NCBI GenBank assembly: GCA_965372015.1
Contig: CBDVAP010000003.1
Coordinates: forward strand, 1 to 58,376
Direction: 5' to 3'
Source of the DNA: JACZSB01 sp965372015
Lineage (GTDB): Bacteria > Fidelibacterota > Marinisomatia > SCGC-AAA003-L08 > TS1B11
Length of the DNA: 58,376 nt
Positions 1 through 8,521 of this stretch are shown here, one piece after another. Under the pieces are notes generated by a model that was not told where the DNA came from, did not search any database, and saw only the letters and a program-made list of their open reading frames with translations. The translations under genes were made by a program, and so were the position numbers. Each line of letters starts with the position of its first letter. The first letter of the stretch is position 1.

Positions 1-31
1 ATTGGTAAGCAGCGGGGAATAGACCGGCACC

Positions 32-51
32 GGCGGAACGAATGTTCCGCC
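32..51. other. Short perfect hairpin upstream of prfB
   Basis: An 8-bp perfect inverted repeat (GGCGGAAC / GTTCCGCC, 32-39 and 44-51) encloses a GAAT loop. No T-run follows, so it is not a standard intrinsic terminator. It could be the end of an upstream transcript or part of the prfB leader. The rest of 1-147 shows no gene I can support. Confidence 0.4.
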
Positions 52-147
52 CGCAATTGCAGCTACCATTTCATCCCGGAAACGTCGAAATTCAAACCAA
101 CGTCAGCAGTACGCAGATTCGGGATACAGCCTTCTAAAGAGAGTACC

Positions 148-1300
148 ATGAGTCAGAGCCAAGCAGGGTCAAGACAGAGTATTGAAGCTTACCGCGAAGA
201 TTTCCAGTCCCTGGAGGAGCGTTTCCAGGAACTTTGGAGGTATCTTTGACCTGGAAGAGCCTAAAAGAGAGATAGAGCGGCTTCAGAAAGACACCACCAG
301 ACCCGATTTCTGGGATGATCCCCAGCAGGCCCAGGTGACGTTGAAAAAAATCAGTGCCCTGGAGAAGGAGCTCCTGATGTGGGAGGAACTCCACACCAGG
401 CACGAGGAAGTTGAAGTCCACCTGGAGCTGATCAAAGAAGCCGGCCTGGACAACGCCCCCGAAGAAGCCCTGGAAGCCCTGTCGCACTACTCCTCGGCCC
501 TTGATTTCGCGGAGTCGCACCACCTGCTCAATGGCCCCGATGATCGCAAGGACGCTATTCTTACTATCCACCCGGGGGCGGGCGGCACCGAATCGCAGGA
601 CTGGGCCGCCATGCTGCAACGGCTCTATCTGCGCTGGGTAGACCGTCACGGATACCAGGGCCAGATTCTGGACCTGCAGCCGGGGGAGGAGGCCGGGATC
701 AAGGATGTGACCATCGAGGTCAAAGGCGATATGGCCTATGGCTACCTGAAGGCTGAAGCCGGGGTGCACCGCTTGGTGCGCATCTCTCCCTTCGATGCCC
801 AATCCCGGCGGCATACCTCCTTCGCTTCGGTTTTCGTCTACCCGGCCGTCGAAGACAACCTGGAGATCGAGATTAACGAGAAGGACCTACGAATCGATAC
901 CTACCGGGCCAGTGGCGCCGGGGGGCAGCACGTAAATAAGACCGATTCGGCGGTGCGGCTGACCCATATGCCCAGCGGCATTGTGGTCCAATGCCAGAAC
1001 GAGCGCAGCCAGATGAAAAACAAGGCCAGCGCCATGAAGATCTTAAAAGCCAGGTTGTATGACCGGGCCCGGGCCGAGCAGAAAGCGGAAAAGCAGAAAC
1101 TGGAGGAGACGAAACTTGACGTGGCCTTCGGCAGCCAGATCCGCTCCTACGTATTTCAGCCCTATACCATGGTCAAGGATCATCGCACCAAGGAAGAAAC
1201 CGGTAACATCCAGGCGGTCATGGATGGGAACATCGACAATTTCCTGCGGGCCTGGCTGTTGCAGAACGCCCAAAAAGAGACCACTCTGGAAAAGTCATAA
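148..1300 (+). CDS. prfB: Peptide chain release factor 2 (RF2), programmed +1 frameshift
   Basis: RF2 recognises UGA/UAA stop codons in the ribosome and triggers release of the finished protein. The gene is split over two frames: ATG 148 runs 33 codons to an in-frame TGA at 247-249, and the rest is read in the +1 frame from 248 to 1300. The join gives about 383 residues, close to the usual size of about 365. The SPF stop-codon recognition tripeptide lies near residues 213-215 and the catalytic GGQ near 258-260, in the GAGGQHVNKTD context. Start 148 is chosen because it is in frame with the frameshift site and has a purine-rich stretch (AAAGAGAG) upstream. lysS follows 4 bp after the stop, a prfB-lysS pairing also seen in many other bacteria. 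Confidence 0.96.
236..250 (+). promoter_or_regulatory. prfB programmed +1 frameshift site
   Basis: The sequence is GGAGG-TAT-CTT-TGA-C. An internal Shine-Dalgarno-like GGAGG sits directly before the slippery CTT codon, followed by the weak stop context TGAC. The layout matches the classic E. coli prfB recoding site (AGGGGG TAT CTT TGA C). When RF2 is scarce, ribosomes pause at UGA and slip +1, which autoregulates RF2 synthesis. Confidence 0.93.
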
Positions 1301-1304
1301 ACAG

Positions 1305-2804
1305 ATGACGCAGGAACAAAAAACACTGCAGGAGTTGCAACGGGTCCGACGGCAAAAGCTGGCCGAGCTGCGCGAGCTGGGGTATGATCCCTTCCCCTAC
1401 AGTTTTCCAGTCACCCACCATAGCAATGAACTCCAGGGATTGGAGGATGACCAGTTTCCCGCTGAGGTTGGTATCGCCGGCCGGGTGGTGTCGCTGCGGC
1501 GCATGGGCAAAGCCAGCTTTGCCCATCTCCAGGATCACCAGGGACGACAGCAGATTTATGTCAAACGGGATATATTAGGAGCAGACATTTACCGGGACCT
1601 GTTCGGACGGGTGGACCTGGGAGACTTCCTGGGAGTACAAGGCCGCGTTTTCCGCACCCGCACGGGCGAGATCACGGTGGAGGTGGCCCGGATGGAGCTG
1701 TTAGCCAAGAGCCTCCGGCCGTTGCCGGGAGTGAAGGAGAAGGAGGGCACAGCCTTCGATGCCTTCGACGACAAGGAGCAACGCTACCGGCGGCGCTACT
1801 TAGACCTGATCGCCAACCCGGATGTGAAGCAGGTATTTGTTCGACGGGCCCAGGTAATTCGCCACCTGCGGGAATTCCTGGACCGCGAGGGCTTCGTCGA
1901 AGTGGAGACCCCGGTCCTGCAGCCGGTCTACGGCGGCGCTTCGGCCCGGCCCTTCAAAACCTACCATAATACCCTGGACCAGACCCTGTACCTGCGCATA
2001 GCCGACGAGCTCTACCTGAAGCGCTTGATTATCGGGGGATTCGACAAGGTTTACGAGATCGCCAAGAATTTCCGTAACGAAGGTATGGACAAGAGCCATA
2101 ATCCCGAGTACACCTCCCTGGAGTATTATTGGGCCTATGCGGATTATAATGCGGCCATGGATTTCACCGAGTCATTGGTGCGGTCGGCGGCCGAAAGCTT
2201 GGGAGGGACCCGGCTCAGTTTCCAGGGGCAGGAGGTGGATCTGTCGCCGCCCTTTGCCCGCCACTCGTATTATGAGTTATTGAACAAATACGCAGATAAA
2301 GACCTCAGCCAGCTAAACAGTGCCGGGCAACTACAGAGTTTTGCCGCCGGGCGGGGAATCAGCCTGGAAACGGATCTCAATTACGGGCAAGCCTTGAACA
2401 AGCTGTTCGACCTGCTGGTGGAACCTCATTTGCTGCAACCCACTTTTATAGTGGATTACCCCAAGGCGATTTCACCCTTGGCCAAAACCCATCGTTCGGG
2501 GAACGAGGACCTAGTTGAGCGTTTTGAGCTGTTCATAGCGGGGATGGAATTCGCCAACGCCTTCAGCGAGCTGAACGACCCGCTGGACCAGCGGGCGCGG
2601 CTGGAGGCCCAAGCCGAGCTGCGGGCCGCGGGAGACGAGGAAGCCCAGCCGTTGGATGAGGATTTCCTCGAGGCCCAGGAATACGGTATGCCTCCCATGG
2701 CTGGTGTGGGGATTGGCGTTGACCGGCTGGTAATGCTGCTGACCGGCCAGGACTCCATCAAGGACGTGATTCTTTTCCCGGCCATGCGCCCGCAGCAACC
2801 GTGA
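1305..2804 (+). CDS. lysS: Lysyl-tRNA synthetase, class II
   Basis: This enzyme charges tRNA-Lys with lysine using ATP, in the cytoplasm. The product is 499 residues, the usual length for class II LysRS. The N-terminal part (about residues 55-160) is an OB-fold anticodon-binding domain. The catalytic domain carries class II motif 2 (FRNEGMDKSHNPEYT, about residue 255) and motif 3 (GIGVDRLVML, about residue 470). The reading frame is open further upstream inside prfB, but ATG 1305, four bases after the prfB stop, gives the normal N-terminus. The 3' end overlaps the next gene's GTG by 4 bp, so prfB-lysS-lol are probably co-transcribed. Confidence 0.96.
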   Translation: MTQEQKTLQELQRVRRQKLAELRELGYDPFPYSFPVTHHSNELQGLEDDQFPAEVGIAGRVVSLRRMGKASFAHLQDHQGRQQIYVKRDILGADIYRDLFGRVDLGDFLGVQGRVFRTRTGEITVEVARMELLAKSLRPLPGVKEKEGTAFDAFDDKEQRYRRRYLDLIANPDVKQVFVRRAQVIRHLREFLDREGFVEVETPVLQPVYGGASARPFKTYHNTLDQTLYLRIADELYLKRLIIGGFDKVYEIAKNFRNEGMDKSHNPEYTSLEYYWAYADYNAAMDFTESLVRSAAESLGGTRLSFQGQEVDLSPPFARHSYYELLNKYADKDLSQLNSAGQLQSFAAGRGISLETDLNYGQALNKLFDLLVEPHLLQPTFIVDYPKAISPLAKTHRSGNEDLVERFELFIAGMEFANAFSELNDPLDQRARLEAQAELRAAGDEEAQPLDEDFLEAQEYGMPPMAGVGIGVDRLVMLLTGQDSIKDVILFPAMRPQQP

Positions 2805-4012
2805 CCCCCGAGCGTCTAATAGCCTGGCGCTATCTGCGCACCCGGCACGCTTACGGCTTCATCTCACTGATCGGCTATCTGGGGATCGTCGGGCTGGCCA
2901 TCGGCGTGGCCGCCCTGGTGTTGACCCTGAGCGTAATGAGCGGATTCCAGGAAGCGGTGGAAGACAAGATTGCCGCCCTGGACGGCCATTTGCGGCTGGC
3001 GAGTGCCTACGGCCAGGGGACCGCCCTGCCCGACAGTGTACTGGAATGGTTGCGGCAAGACCCGGCAGTGGCCGCTGTTACCCCTTTCATCGCTCGTCAT
3101 GCCCTGGTGCGGCGTGGCCGGAAATCCGATGGCGTGCTGCTGCTGGGCGCCGATTGGGCGCGGCTGCAGGACGTACTGAATATCGAGACTTACCTCACCG
3201 CCGGCAGCCTGCCCTCGGGAGGAGAGGCCCCGCTGATCGTCATAGGGGAAAAGCTGGCAGCCACCTTGTTAGCGGCCCCCGGTGACCAGCTATACCTTTT
3301 CGACATCGATTACCTGCTGGGTGAGCAGGGCCTGCGGGGCCAGGCTTTCACCGTGGCGGCTACCTATCGCTCCGGCATGGTGGAATACGACCGGTTATTG
3401 GCCTTCACCGCCCTCCCGGTGGCCATGACCCTGTTTGCTATCGAAGGTCCCCCCTCCAAGGCCATTATCAACCTGGTTGACCGGGACCGGGCGGAGGAAC
3501 TGGCTGCCACTTGGGAAGAGGAGCTGGGCTTTCCTTACCACTTTATCACTTGGCGTCAGCGGCACGCCGCCCTGTTCAGCTGGCTATCCGGCCAGCAAGT
3601 GCCTATTCTCGTGATCTTTGGGTTCATCGCCCTGGTGGCGGTGGTCAACCTACTCTCCACCCTGGTGTTGATCGTGGTGGAGAAACAGCGGGATATCGGC
3701 ATCCTGCGCAGCATCGGCTTCAGCCGCCGGCGAATTCAACGCATTTTCCTGAGCCAGGGAGGTGTGGTAGGTCTGTTGGGAACCGGGACCGGAATGGTGC
3801 TGGCACTATTCCTGGGATTCATCCAGCTTGAATATCAGGTCCTGGCCCTGGATTCCGATATCTATTTCATGGATGCCCTGCCTGTGAAATGGACCTGGCA
3901 GGCACTGGCAGCCATCCCGGCCCTGGCAATTATACTTTCCCTGGCAGCGGCGTTATGGCCGGCCCGGAGAGCGGCCCGGGTGCGGCCCGCGGAGGCGTTG
4001 CGTTATGAATAG
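2801..4012 (+). CDS. LolC/LolE-type lipoprotein-releasing ABC permease (first copy)
   Basis: This is an inner-membrane permease of the LolCDE-type ABC complex, which extracts lipoproteins from the inner membrane and passes them toward the outer membrane. The protein has 403 residues. An N-terminal membrane segment (about residues 20-48) is followed by a large periplasmic MacB-like domain. Three FtsX-type helices lie in the C-terminal third, with the typical stretch EKQRDIGILRSIGFSRRRI between the first two. GTG at 2801 overlaps the lysS stop by 4 bp. A second permease and the ATPase follow with overlaps. Whether it corresponds to LolC or LolE cannot be settled by eye, so no symbol is given. 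Confidence 0.9.
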   Translation: MTPERLIAWRYLRTRHAYGFISLIGYLGIVGLAIGVAALVLTLSVMSGFQEAVEDKIAALDGHLRLASAYGQGTALPDSVLEWLRQDPAVAAVTPFIARHALVRRGRKSDGVLLLGADWARLQDVLNIETYLTAGSLPSGGEAPLIVIGEKLAATLLAAPGDQLYLFDIDYLLGEQGLRGQAFTVAATYRSGMVEYDRLLAFTALPVAMTLFAIEGPPSKAIINLVDRDRAEELAATWEEELGFPYHFITWRQRHAALFSWLSGQQVPILVIFGFIALVAVVNLLSTLVLIVVEKQRDIGILRSIGFSRRRIQRIFLSQGGVVGLLGTGTGMVLALFLGFIQLEYQVLALDSDIYFMDALPVKWTWQALAAIPALAIILSLAAALWPARRAARVRPAEALRYE

Positions 4013-5195
4013 TCCCTGGTTCCTGGCCCGGCGGTTGCTCCTGTGGCGGCCGGAGCAGAGGAAAATCAACCGCAGCGTTTTGCTATCCGTGGCCGGTGTG
4101 GCGGTGGGGTCCGGAGTACTGGTACTATCACTGTCGATCCTGAACGGATTCGAGACGCTGGTCCACGGCAGTTTGCGGCGCTTCGAGCAGGAGTTGGTGG
4201 CCCGGCCCACCAGGGACGGGATCGATCTGGAGGCCACCATCACCCGTCTGGCGCTGACCGGTTGGAAAGCCCAGCGCTATGCCGAGCGCAAGCTGGTCCT
4301 ACAGACCGACGATGGCTACCGGCTGGTAACGGCCCGGATCGTGCCGAACTTAGCGGCGGAGATGGAGCGCTTCGGGGAGGCTATCATCCACGGGATCCCT
4401 TATGCTTCCCCGGTACCCGGCATATTGGTGGGGTCTTTGCTGGCCGACAAGCTGAACCTGCTGCCGGGAGACGAGGTTAGCCTGCTATCACCCCTTGATA
4501 TATCCCTATCTAATCCCAGGCCGCCCCGTTTAGCGGTCCGGGTGCAGGCTCTCTTCGAGTTCGGCTTGCTTGATTTCGACGACACTTACCTGTTGATGGA
4601 TTTTGGTGCGGCCCAGGAGATGATTCCTCAATTGGCGGCCTACAGCTCCCTGACTATTGTCGCTCCCCCTGATAGTGACCCGGAACGGCTGGCACAATTG
4701 CTGCCTTCAGGGGATTGGGACATCAGCACCTGGGAAAGCGAACATTTGGATCTGATCACCGCCATGCGGCTGGAAAAATTGGGCAGTGCTTTTGTGCTCT
4801 TCCTGATCATCCTGGTGGCGGCCTTCAATGCCACCAGCACCATGGTGATGACCGTCATGGAGAAATACCGTGAGATCGGAATCCTGCGCTCGCTGGGCGC
4901 CAGCCGCCGGTACGTGCGGGGCCTGTTTCTGAGGCAGGGGCTACTGATCGGACTGGTGGGGGTGGCCTCAGGCCTGGGGATCGGAGGCGCAATTGCGCTG
5001 AGCCAGATGCGGTGGGGATTTATTCCCAGCCCCGGTGGTCTGTATGCTGAGGGTGGACTACCTCTGGTAGTGCAATGGCCGGACTTTATTCTGGTAGGTT
5101 CGGGAGCACTGCTGCTGAGCCTGGCGGCGGCCTGGTATCCCGCCCGCCGGGCGGCTGACATTGAGCCGGGGCAGGCGGTAAATTACCTGAAATGA
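4005..5195 (+). CDS. LolC/LolE-type lipoprotein-releasing ABC permease (second copy)
   Basis: This is the second permease of the same exporter, 396 residues long, paralogous to but clearly diverged from its neighbour. It shares the same layout: an N-terminal helix (about 24-47), a periplasmic domain, and C-terminal FtsX-like helices with EKYREIGILRSLGASRRYV. Its ATG overlaps the end of the first permease by 8 bp, and its stop overlaps the LolD start by 4 bp, which suggests translational coupling. Two different permeases in one operon fit a LolC/LolE heterodimer rather than a single LolF-like homodimer. Confidence 0.9.
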   Translation: MNSPWFLARRLLLWRPEQRKINRSVLLSVAGVAVGSGVLVLSLSILNGFETLVHGSLRRFEQELVARPTRDGIDLEATITRLALTGWKAQRYAERKLVLQTDDGYRLVTARIVPNLAAEMERFGEAIIHGIPYASPVPGILVGSLLADKLNLLPGDEVSLLSPLDISLSNPRPPRLAVRVQALFEFGLLDFDDTYLLMDFGAAQEMIPQLAAYSSLTIVAPPDSDPERLAQLLPSGDWDISTWESEHLDLITAMRLEKLGSAFVLFLIILVAAFNATSTMVMTVMEKYREIGILRSLGASRRYVRGLFLRQGLLIGLVGVASGLGIGGAIALSQMRWGFIPSPGGLYAEGGLPLVVQWPDFILVGSGALLLSLAAAWYPARRAADIEPGQAVNYLK

Positions 5196-5875
5196 AGTTG
5201 CTGCAGGCCATAGATATTCACAAGAGCTACCGTCTCGATAGCACCACCCTGCAAATACTCAAAGGGGTCAGCCTGGAGGTTGAGCGGGGCACTATCGTGG
5301 CCCTGCGGGGGCGTTCGGGCAGTGGGAAGTCTACCCTGCTCAATATCCTGGGGACGCTCGATCGTCCGGACAGGGGGCAAGTGCTGTTGCAGGATCGGGA
5401 TGTGACCGATCTCACAGATCAGGAGCTCTCCCGCTACCGTAACCGGAACATTGGCTTTATTTTCCAGTTTCACCATTTGCTGCCGGAGCTCACTTTGTGG
5501 GAGAACCTTGAGTTGCCCCTCCGGTTGGATGATCGGCGGTCGCCCGATCGGGCATTCCTGGAGCACCTGTTGGAACTTACCGGGCTGGAAGATCGCCGCC
5601 GGCACTTTCCCAGCCAGCTCTCCGGCGGTGAACGACAGAGGGTGGCGGTAATCCGAGCCTTGGCCAACCGGCCTGGCATCGTATTTGCAGATGAACCGAC
5701 TGGAAACTTGGATGCGGAAAACGGGGAGATAGTAATGGAACTGATCAGAGGGCTAAAAACGAATCACGGGCAAGCTTTCCTGATCGTAACCCATAGTGCT
5801 GCTCTGGCCGCCACAGCGGACCGCACCCTGTATTTGAATCAGGGTATCGTGACCCCGGAGGCCCCGGTTGATTGA
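5192..5875 (+). CDS. lolD: Lipoprotein-releasing system ATP-binding protein LolD
   Basis: This cytoplasmic ABC ATPase powers lipoprotein release by the two permeases encoded just upstream. The protein has 227 residues, standard for LolD. Visible motifs are Walker A GRSGSGKST (about residues 40-48), the ABC signature LSGGERQRVA (about 142), and Walker B with the catalytic glutamate in FADEPTGNLD (about 163-172). It belongs to the MacB/LolD/FtsE branch, and the two adjacent FtsX-like permeases of LolC/E type make LolD the best reading. The gene order is permease-permease-ATPase rather than the proteobacterial C-D-E order. Confidence 0.92.
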   Translation: MKLLQAIDIHKSYRLDSTTLQILKGVSLEVERGTIVALRGRSGSGKSTLLNILGTLDRPDRGQVLLQDRDVTDLTDQELSRYRNRNIGFIFQFHHLLPELTLWENLELPLRLDDRRSPDRAFLEHLLELTGLEDRRRHFPSQLSGGERQRVAVIRALANRPGIVFADEPTGNLDAENGEIVMELIRGLKTNHGQAFLIVTHSAALAATADRTLYLNQGIVTPEAPVD

Positions 5876-5923
5876 ACGTCCTGATGCCATTAAATTGAAT
5901 TTGCCGCGAGGGGCGGAATTACC

Positions 5924-8392
5924 ATGAAAGAAAATTTTTCCAGGTTGGTTCGCCATATACTTAAAAACGCCAAGGATGAGGCTCGCCGTCTAGGCCACAG
6001 CTTTGTCGGTTCCGAACACCTGCTGCTGGGGATCATCAAGGTGGGGCAGGGTCGGGCCTTTGAGATTCTGGCCTCGTTTACCGGCGAAGTGGAAGACCTG
6101 CGGCGCGAGATAGAGGACCTGGTCCGGTCCTCCGGGGGCACCATGACGCTGGGCCACCTGCCCTTGACCCGCCGGGCCGAACGGATCCTGCGCACTACCT
6201 TCACCGAAGCTAAAAGTCTTGGGGAGGAGCTAGGGGATGACATTCACTTATTACTAGCGTTGGCCAAAGAGGGCGAGGGCGTAGCCAGCGAGGTGCTGGG
6301 ACGGTACGGCATCGACTATACTACCATCAAACAGCGGGTCACAGCCCAGGCGGCTAAAACCGGCCGCACTACGCGGGCGGGACGCAAAGCCAAGAAATCC
6401 AATACCCCCACGCTGGACCATTTCAGCCGCGATATAACTGCTCTGGCGACCGATAACGCCCTGGACCCGGTCATTGGCCGTGAACAGGAAATTAAGCGAG
6501 TGGCGCAGATTCTGGCGCGGCGGAAGAAGAATAATCCGGTACTCATCGGGGAACCGGGAGTGGGTAAGACAGCCGTCGTAGAGGGTTTGGCCACCCAGAT
6601 CATCAAGCGGGAAGTGCCCCGGGTGTTACACGGCCATCGCTTGTTGGCTCTCGATCTGGGAGCCCTGGTGGCCGGTACCAAATATCGGGGGCAATTCGAG
6701 GAGCGGCTAAAGACTTTGATGCAGGAGCTGGAGTCTGCTAAGAATGTGATCGTCTTCATCGACGAGCTTCATACCCTGGTAGGCGCCGGCAGCGCCAGCG
6801 GCTCGCTGGATGCGGCCAATATGTTCAAGCCGGCCCTTTCCCGAGGCGAAATCCAGATCATCGGTGCTACCACCCTGGATGAATACCGCCGCCACATCGA
6901 GAAAGACGGCGCCCTGGAGCGACGTTTCCAGAAGGTGGTTATCTCACCACCCAGCATCGAGGACTGCCATCTCATTTTGCATGGACTCAAAGAAAACTAT
7001 GAGCTGCACCATCAGGTGCGGTACACCGATGAAGCCATCAAAAGCTGCATCGAGCTCAGCAACCGCTATATCACCGATAAGTTCATGCCGGATAAAGCCA
7101 TCGATGTGATGGATGAGGCCGGCGCCCGGATTCACATCAATACATTAGTGGTTCCTAAGGAACTGGTGGATCTGGAAAAGGAGGTGGAAGCGGTTCGGCG
7201 GCAGAAGGAACAGGTGGTGAGCCAGCAGGATTTCGAGCAAGCTGCCAGACTACGTGACCAGGAACGACACTTGCTGGAGAGGATCGAGCATTCCCAGCGG
7301 CAGTGGGAAGAGGATGACCCCCAGGAATGGCCGCAAGTGACCGAAGACGACGTGTCTGATACAGTCGCTATGATGACTGGCATCCCGGTGAACAAAGTGG
7401 CCGAGAAGGAGATGGACCGGTTGCTGCACCTAGAGGATATCCTCAAGCAGAACATTATCGGTCAGGATGAACCGATCCATAAGCTGAGCCAGGCGATCCA
7501 ACGGGCCCGCACCGGTATGAAGGATCCCCGGCATCCCATCGGCACATTCATGTTCCTGGGACCCACCGGTGTGGGCAAGACCGAGCTGGCCCGAGTGTTG
7601 GCCGAAAACTTATTTAGCGTCAGTGACGCCCTGGTGCGCTTCGATATGTCTGAATACATGGAACGCTTCAATGTTTCCCGTCTGGTGGGAGCCCCGCCAG
7701 GGTATGTGGGCTTTGAGGAGGGCGGCGAGCTTACCGAGCGGGTCCGCCGCAATCCCTTCTGTGTAGTGCTCTTTGATGAGATCGAGAAGGCCCACCCTGA
7801 TGTATTCAACCTCTTGTTGCAGATCATGGACGAGGGGACCATCACCGATAGCTACGGGCGAAAGATCGATTTTCGAAATACAATTATTATACTGACCTCT
7901 AACCTGGGCGCCAAGGGATCGAATACGGCCGGTAGCTATGGTTTCAAGGTCAGTGCTGAGCCCGATGACAAGCAGATCGGCGCCAAGCTCAAGACGGAGG
8001 TCAAGCGGATCTTCAACCCGGAGTTTCTCAACCGGTTGGATGATATTTTCGTTTTCAATTCCCTGCGCCGGGAGCATCTATTCAAGATCGTTGAGCTGCA
8101 ACTGCAAGACCTGGAACGCAACTTGACCAGCAAGAATATAACCTACAGTATCACCGGGGCCGCCAAGGAATTGATCATTGAGGAGGGCTACGATAAAGCC
8201 TACGGCGCCCGGCCCCTGCGGCGAGTGATCCAGACCCGGATAGAGAACACAATTGCCGAGAAGTTCCTGAAGCGGGAATTCAGCGAGGGCGGCCATATCA
8301 GCATCACGGCCCGGGGTAAGAAACTATTCTTTACTCAGAGGGCCGCCGGCACCGCTGATTCCGAAGCCAAAATGGCCGAGGAGCGCAAGTAG
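5924..8392 (+). CDS. clpC: ATP-dependent Clp protease ATPase subunit ClpC
   Basis: This AAA+ unfoldase (822 residues) feeds substrates to the ClpP protease. The N domain has two Clp_N repeats (about residues 10-150, with SFVGSEHLLLG). The first AAA+ domain has Walker A GEPGVGKT near residue 209. A UVR-type coiled segment (about 420-455, DFEQAARLRDQE) marks ClpC rather than ClpA or ClpB. The second AAA+ domain has GPTGVGKT near 546. A YGF tripeptide in the second ATPase domain (after LTSNLGAKGS) matches the ClpP-docking loop position. The 48-bp gap from lolD contains no visible terminator, so it may share the upstream transcript. clpP is not in the window. Confidence 0.95.
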   Translation: MKENFSRLVRHILKNAKDEARRLGHSFVGSEHLLLGIIKVGQGRAFEILASFTGEVEDLRREIEDLVRSSGGTMTLGHLPLTRRAERILRTTFTEAKSLGEELGDDIHLLLALAKEGEGVASEVLGRYGIDYTTIKQRVTAQAAKTGRTTRAGRKAKKSNTPTLDHFSRDITALATDNALDPVIGREQEIKRVAQILARRKKNNPVLIGEPGVGKTAVVEGLATQIIKREVPRVLHGHRLLALDLGALVAGTKYRGQFEERLKTLMQELESAKNVIVFIDELHTLVGAGSASGSLDAANMFKPALSRGEIQIIGATTLDEYRRHIEKDGALERRFQKVVISPPSIEDCHLILHGLKENYELHHQVRYTDEAIKSCIELSNRYITDKFMPDKAIDVMDEAGARIHINTLVVPKELVDLEKEVEAVRRQKEQVVSQQDFEQAARLRDQERHLLERIEHSQRQWEEDDPQEWPQVTEDDVSDTVAMMTGIPVNKVAEKEMDRLLHLEDILKQNIIGQDEPIHKLSQAIQRARTGMKDPRHPIGTFMFLGPTGVGKTELARVLAENLFSVSDALVRFDMSEYMERFNVSRLVGAPPGYVGFEEGGELTERVRRNPFCVVLFDEIEKAHPDVFNLLLQIMDEGTITDSYGRKIDFRNTIIILTSNLGAKGSNTAGSYGFKVSAEPDDKQIGAKLKTEVKRIFNPEFLNRLDDIFVFNSLRREHLFKIVELQLQDLERNLTSKNITYSITGAAKELIIEEGYDKAYGARPLRRVIQTRIENTIAEKFLKREFSEGGHISITARGKKLFFTQRAAGTADSEAKMAEERK

Positions 8393-8436
8393 CCCCAGCT
8401 TCCACCGGCACCTGACGCAATATTTGCAGTCCACAG

Positions 8437-8469
8437 GCCGCTAGCATGACAATATGTCATAATAGCGGC
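8437..8469. promoter_or_regulatory. Nested 33-bp palindrome between clpC and dnaK (possible operator)
   Basis: Outer arms GCCGCTA (8437-8443) and TAGCGGC (8463-8469) and inner arms ATGACA (8446-8451) and TGTCAT (8455-8460) share one centre at 8453. Only two base pairs per side (8444-8445 with 8461-8462) fail to match. No T-run follows, so it is a poor intrinsic terminator. Its right half overlaps the -35 position of the candidate dnaK promoter, which suggests a repressor site. It does not resemble the CIRCE element of HrcA. Confidence 0.55.
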
Positions 8470-8483
8470 TTCGGCATTATAAT
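8455..8483 (+). promoter_or_regulatory. Candidate dnaK promoter
   Basis: A perfect TATAAT lies at 8478-8483, 39 bp before the dnaK ATG. Seventeen bases upstream, TGTCAT (8455-8460) is a weak -35 match and is itself the inner right arm of the palindrome. A housekeeping-type promoter with an overlapping operator is the simplest reading. The -35 is poor, so an activator or an alternative sigma factor is possible. Confidence 0.45.
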
Positions 8484-8521
8484 TGTAGTAGAATGAGAGC
8501 ACTACTTAACGGAGAATTGTA

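Noticed and set aside
32..51. Terminator before prfB
   Set aside because: The hairpin is perfect but has no T-run after it; kept only as a structural feature.
134..814. Minus-strand open frame of 226 codons over prfB
   Set aside because: Antisense to conserved RF2 sequence including its core; no ribosome site or motif.
8490..8521. Half of a CIRCE/HrcA operator before dnaK (GAGAGCACTA)
   Set aside because: Only a loose match to one arm of CIRCE and no second arm at the N9 spacing. The palindrome at 8437-8469 is a much stronger signal.
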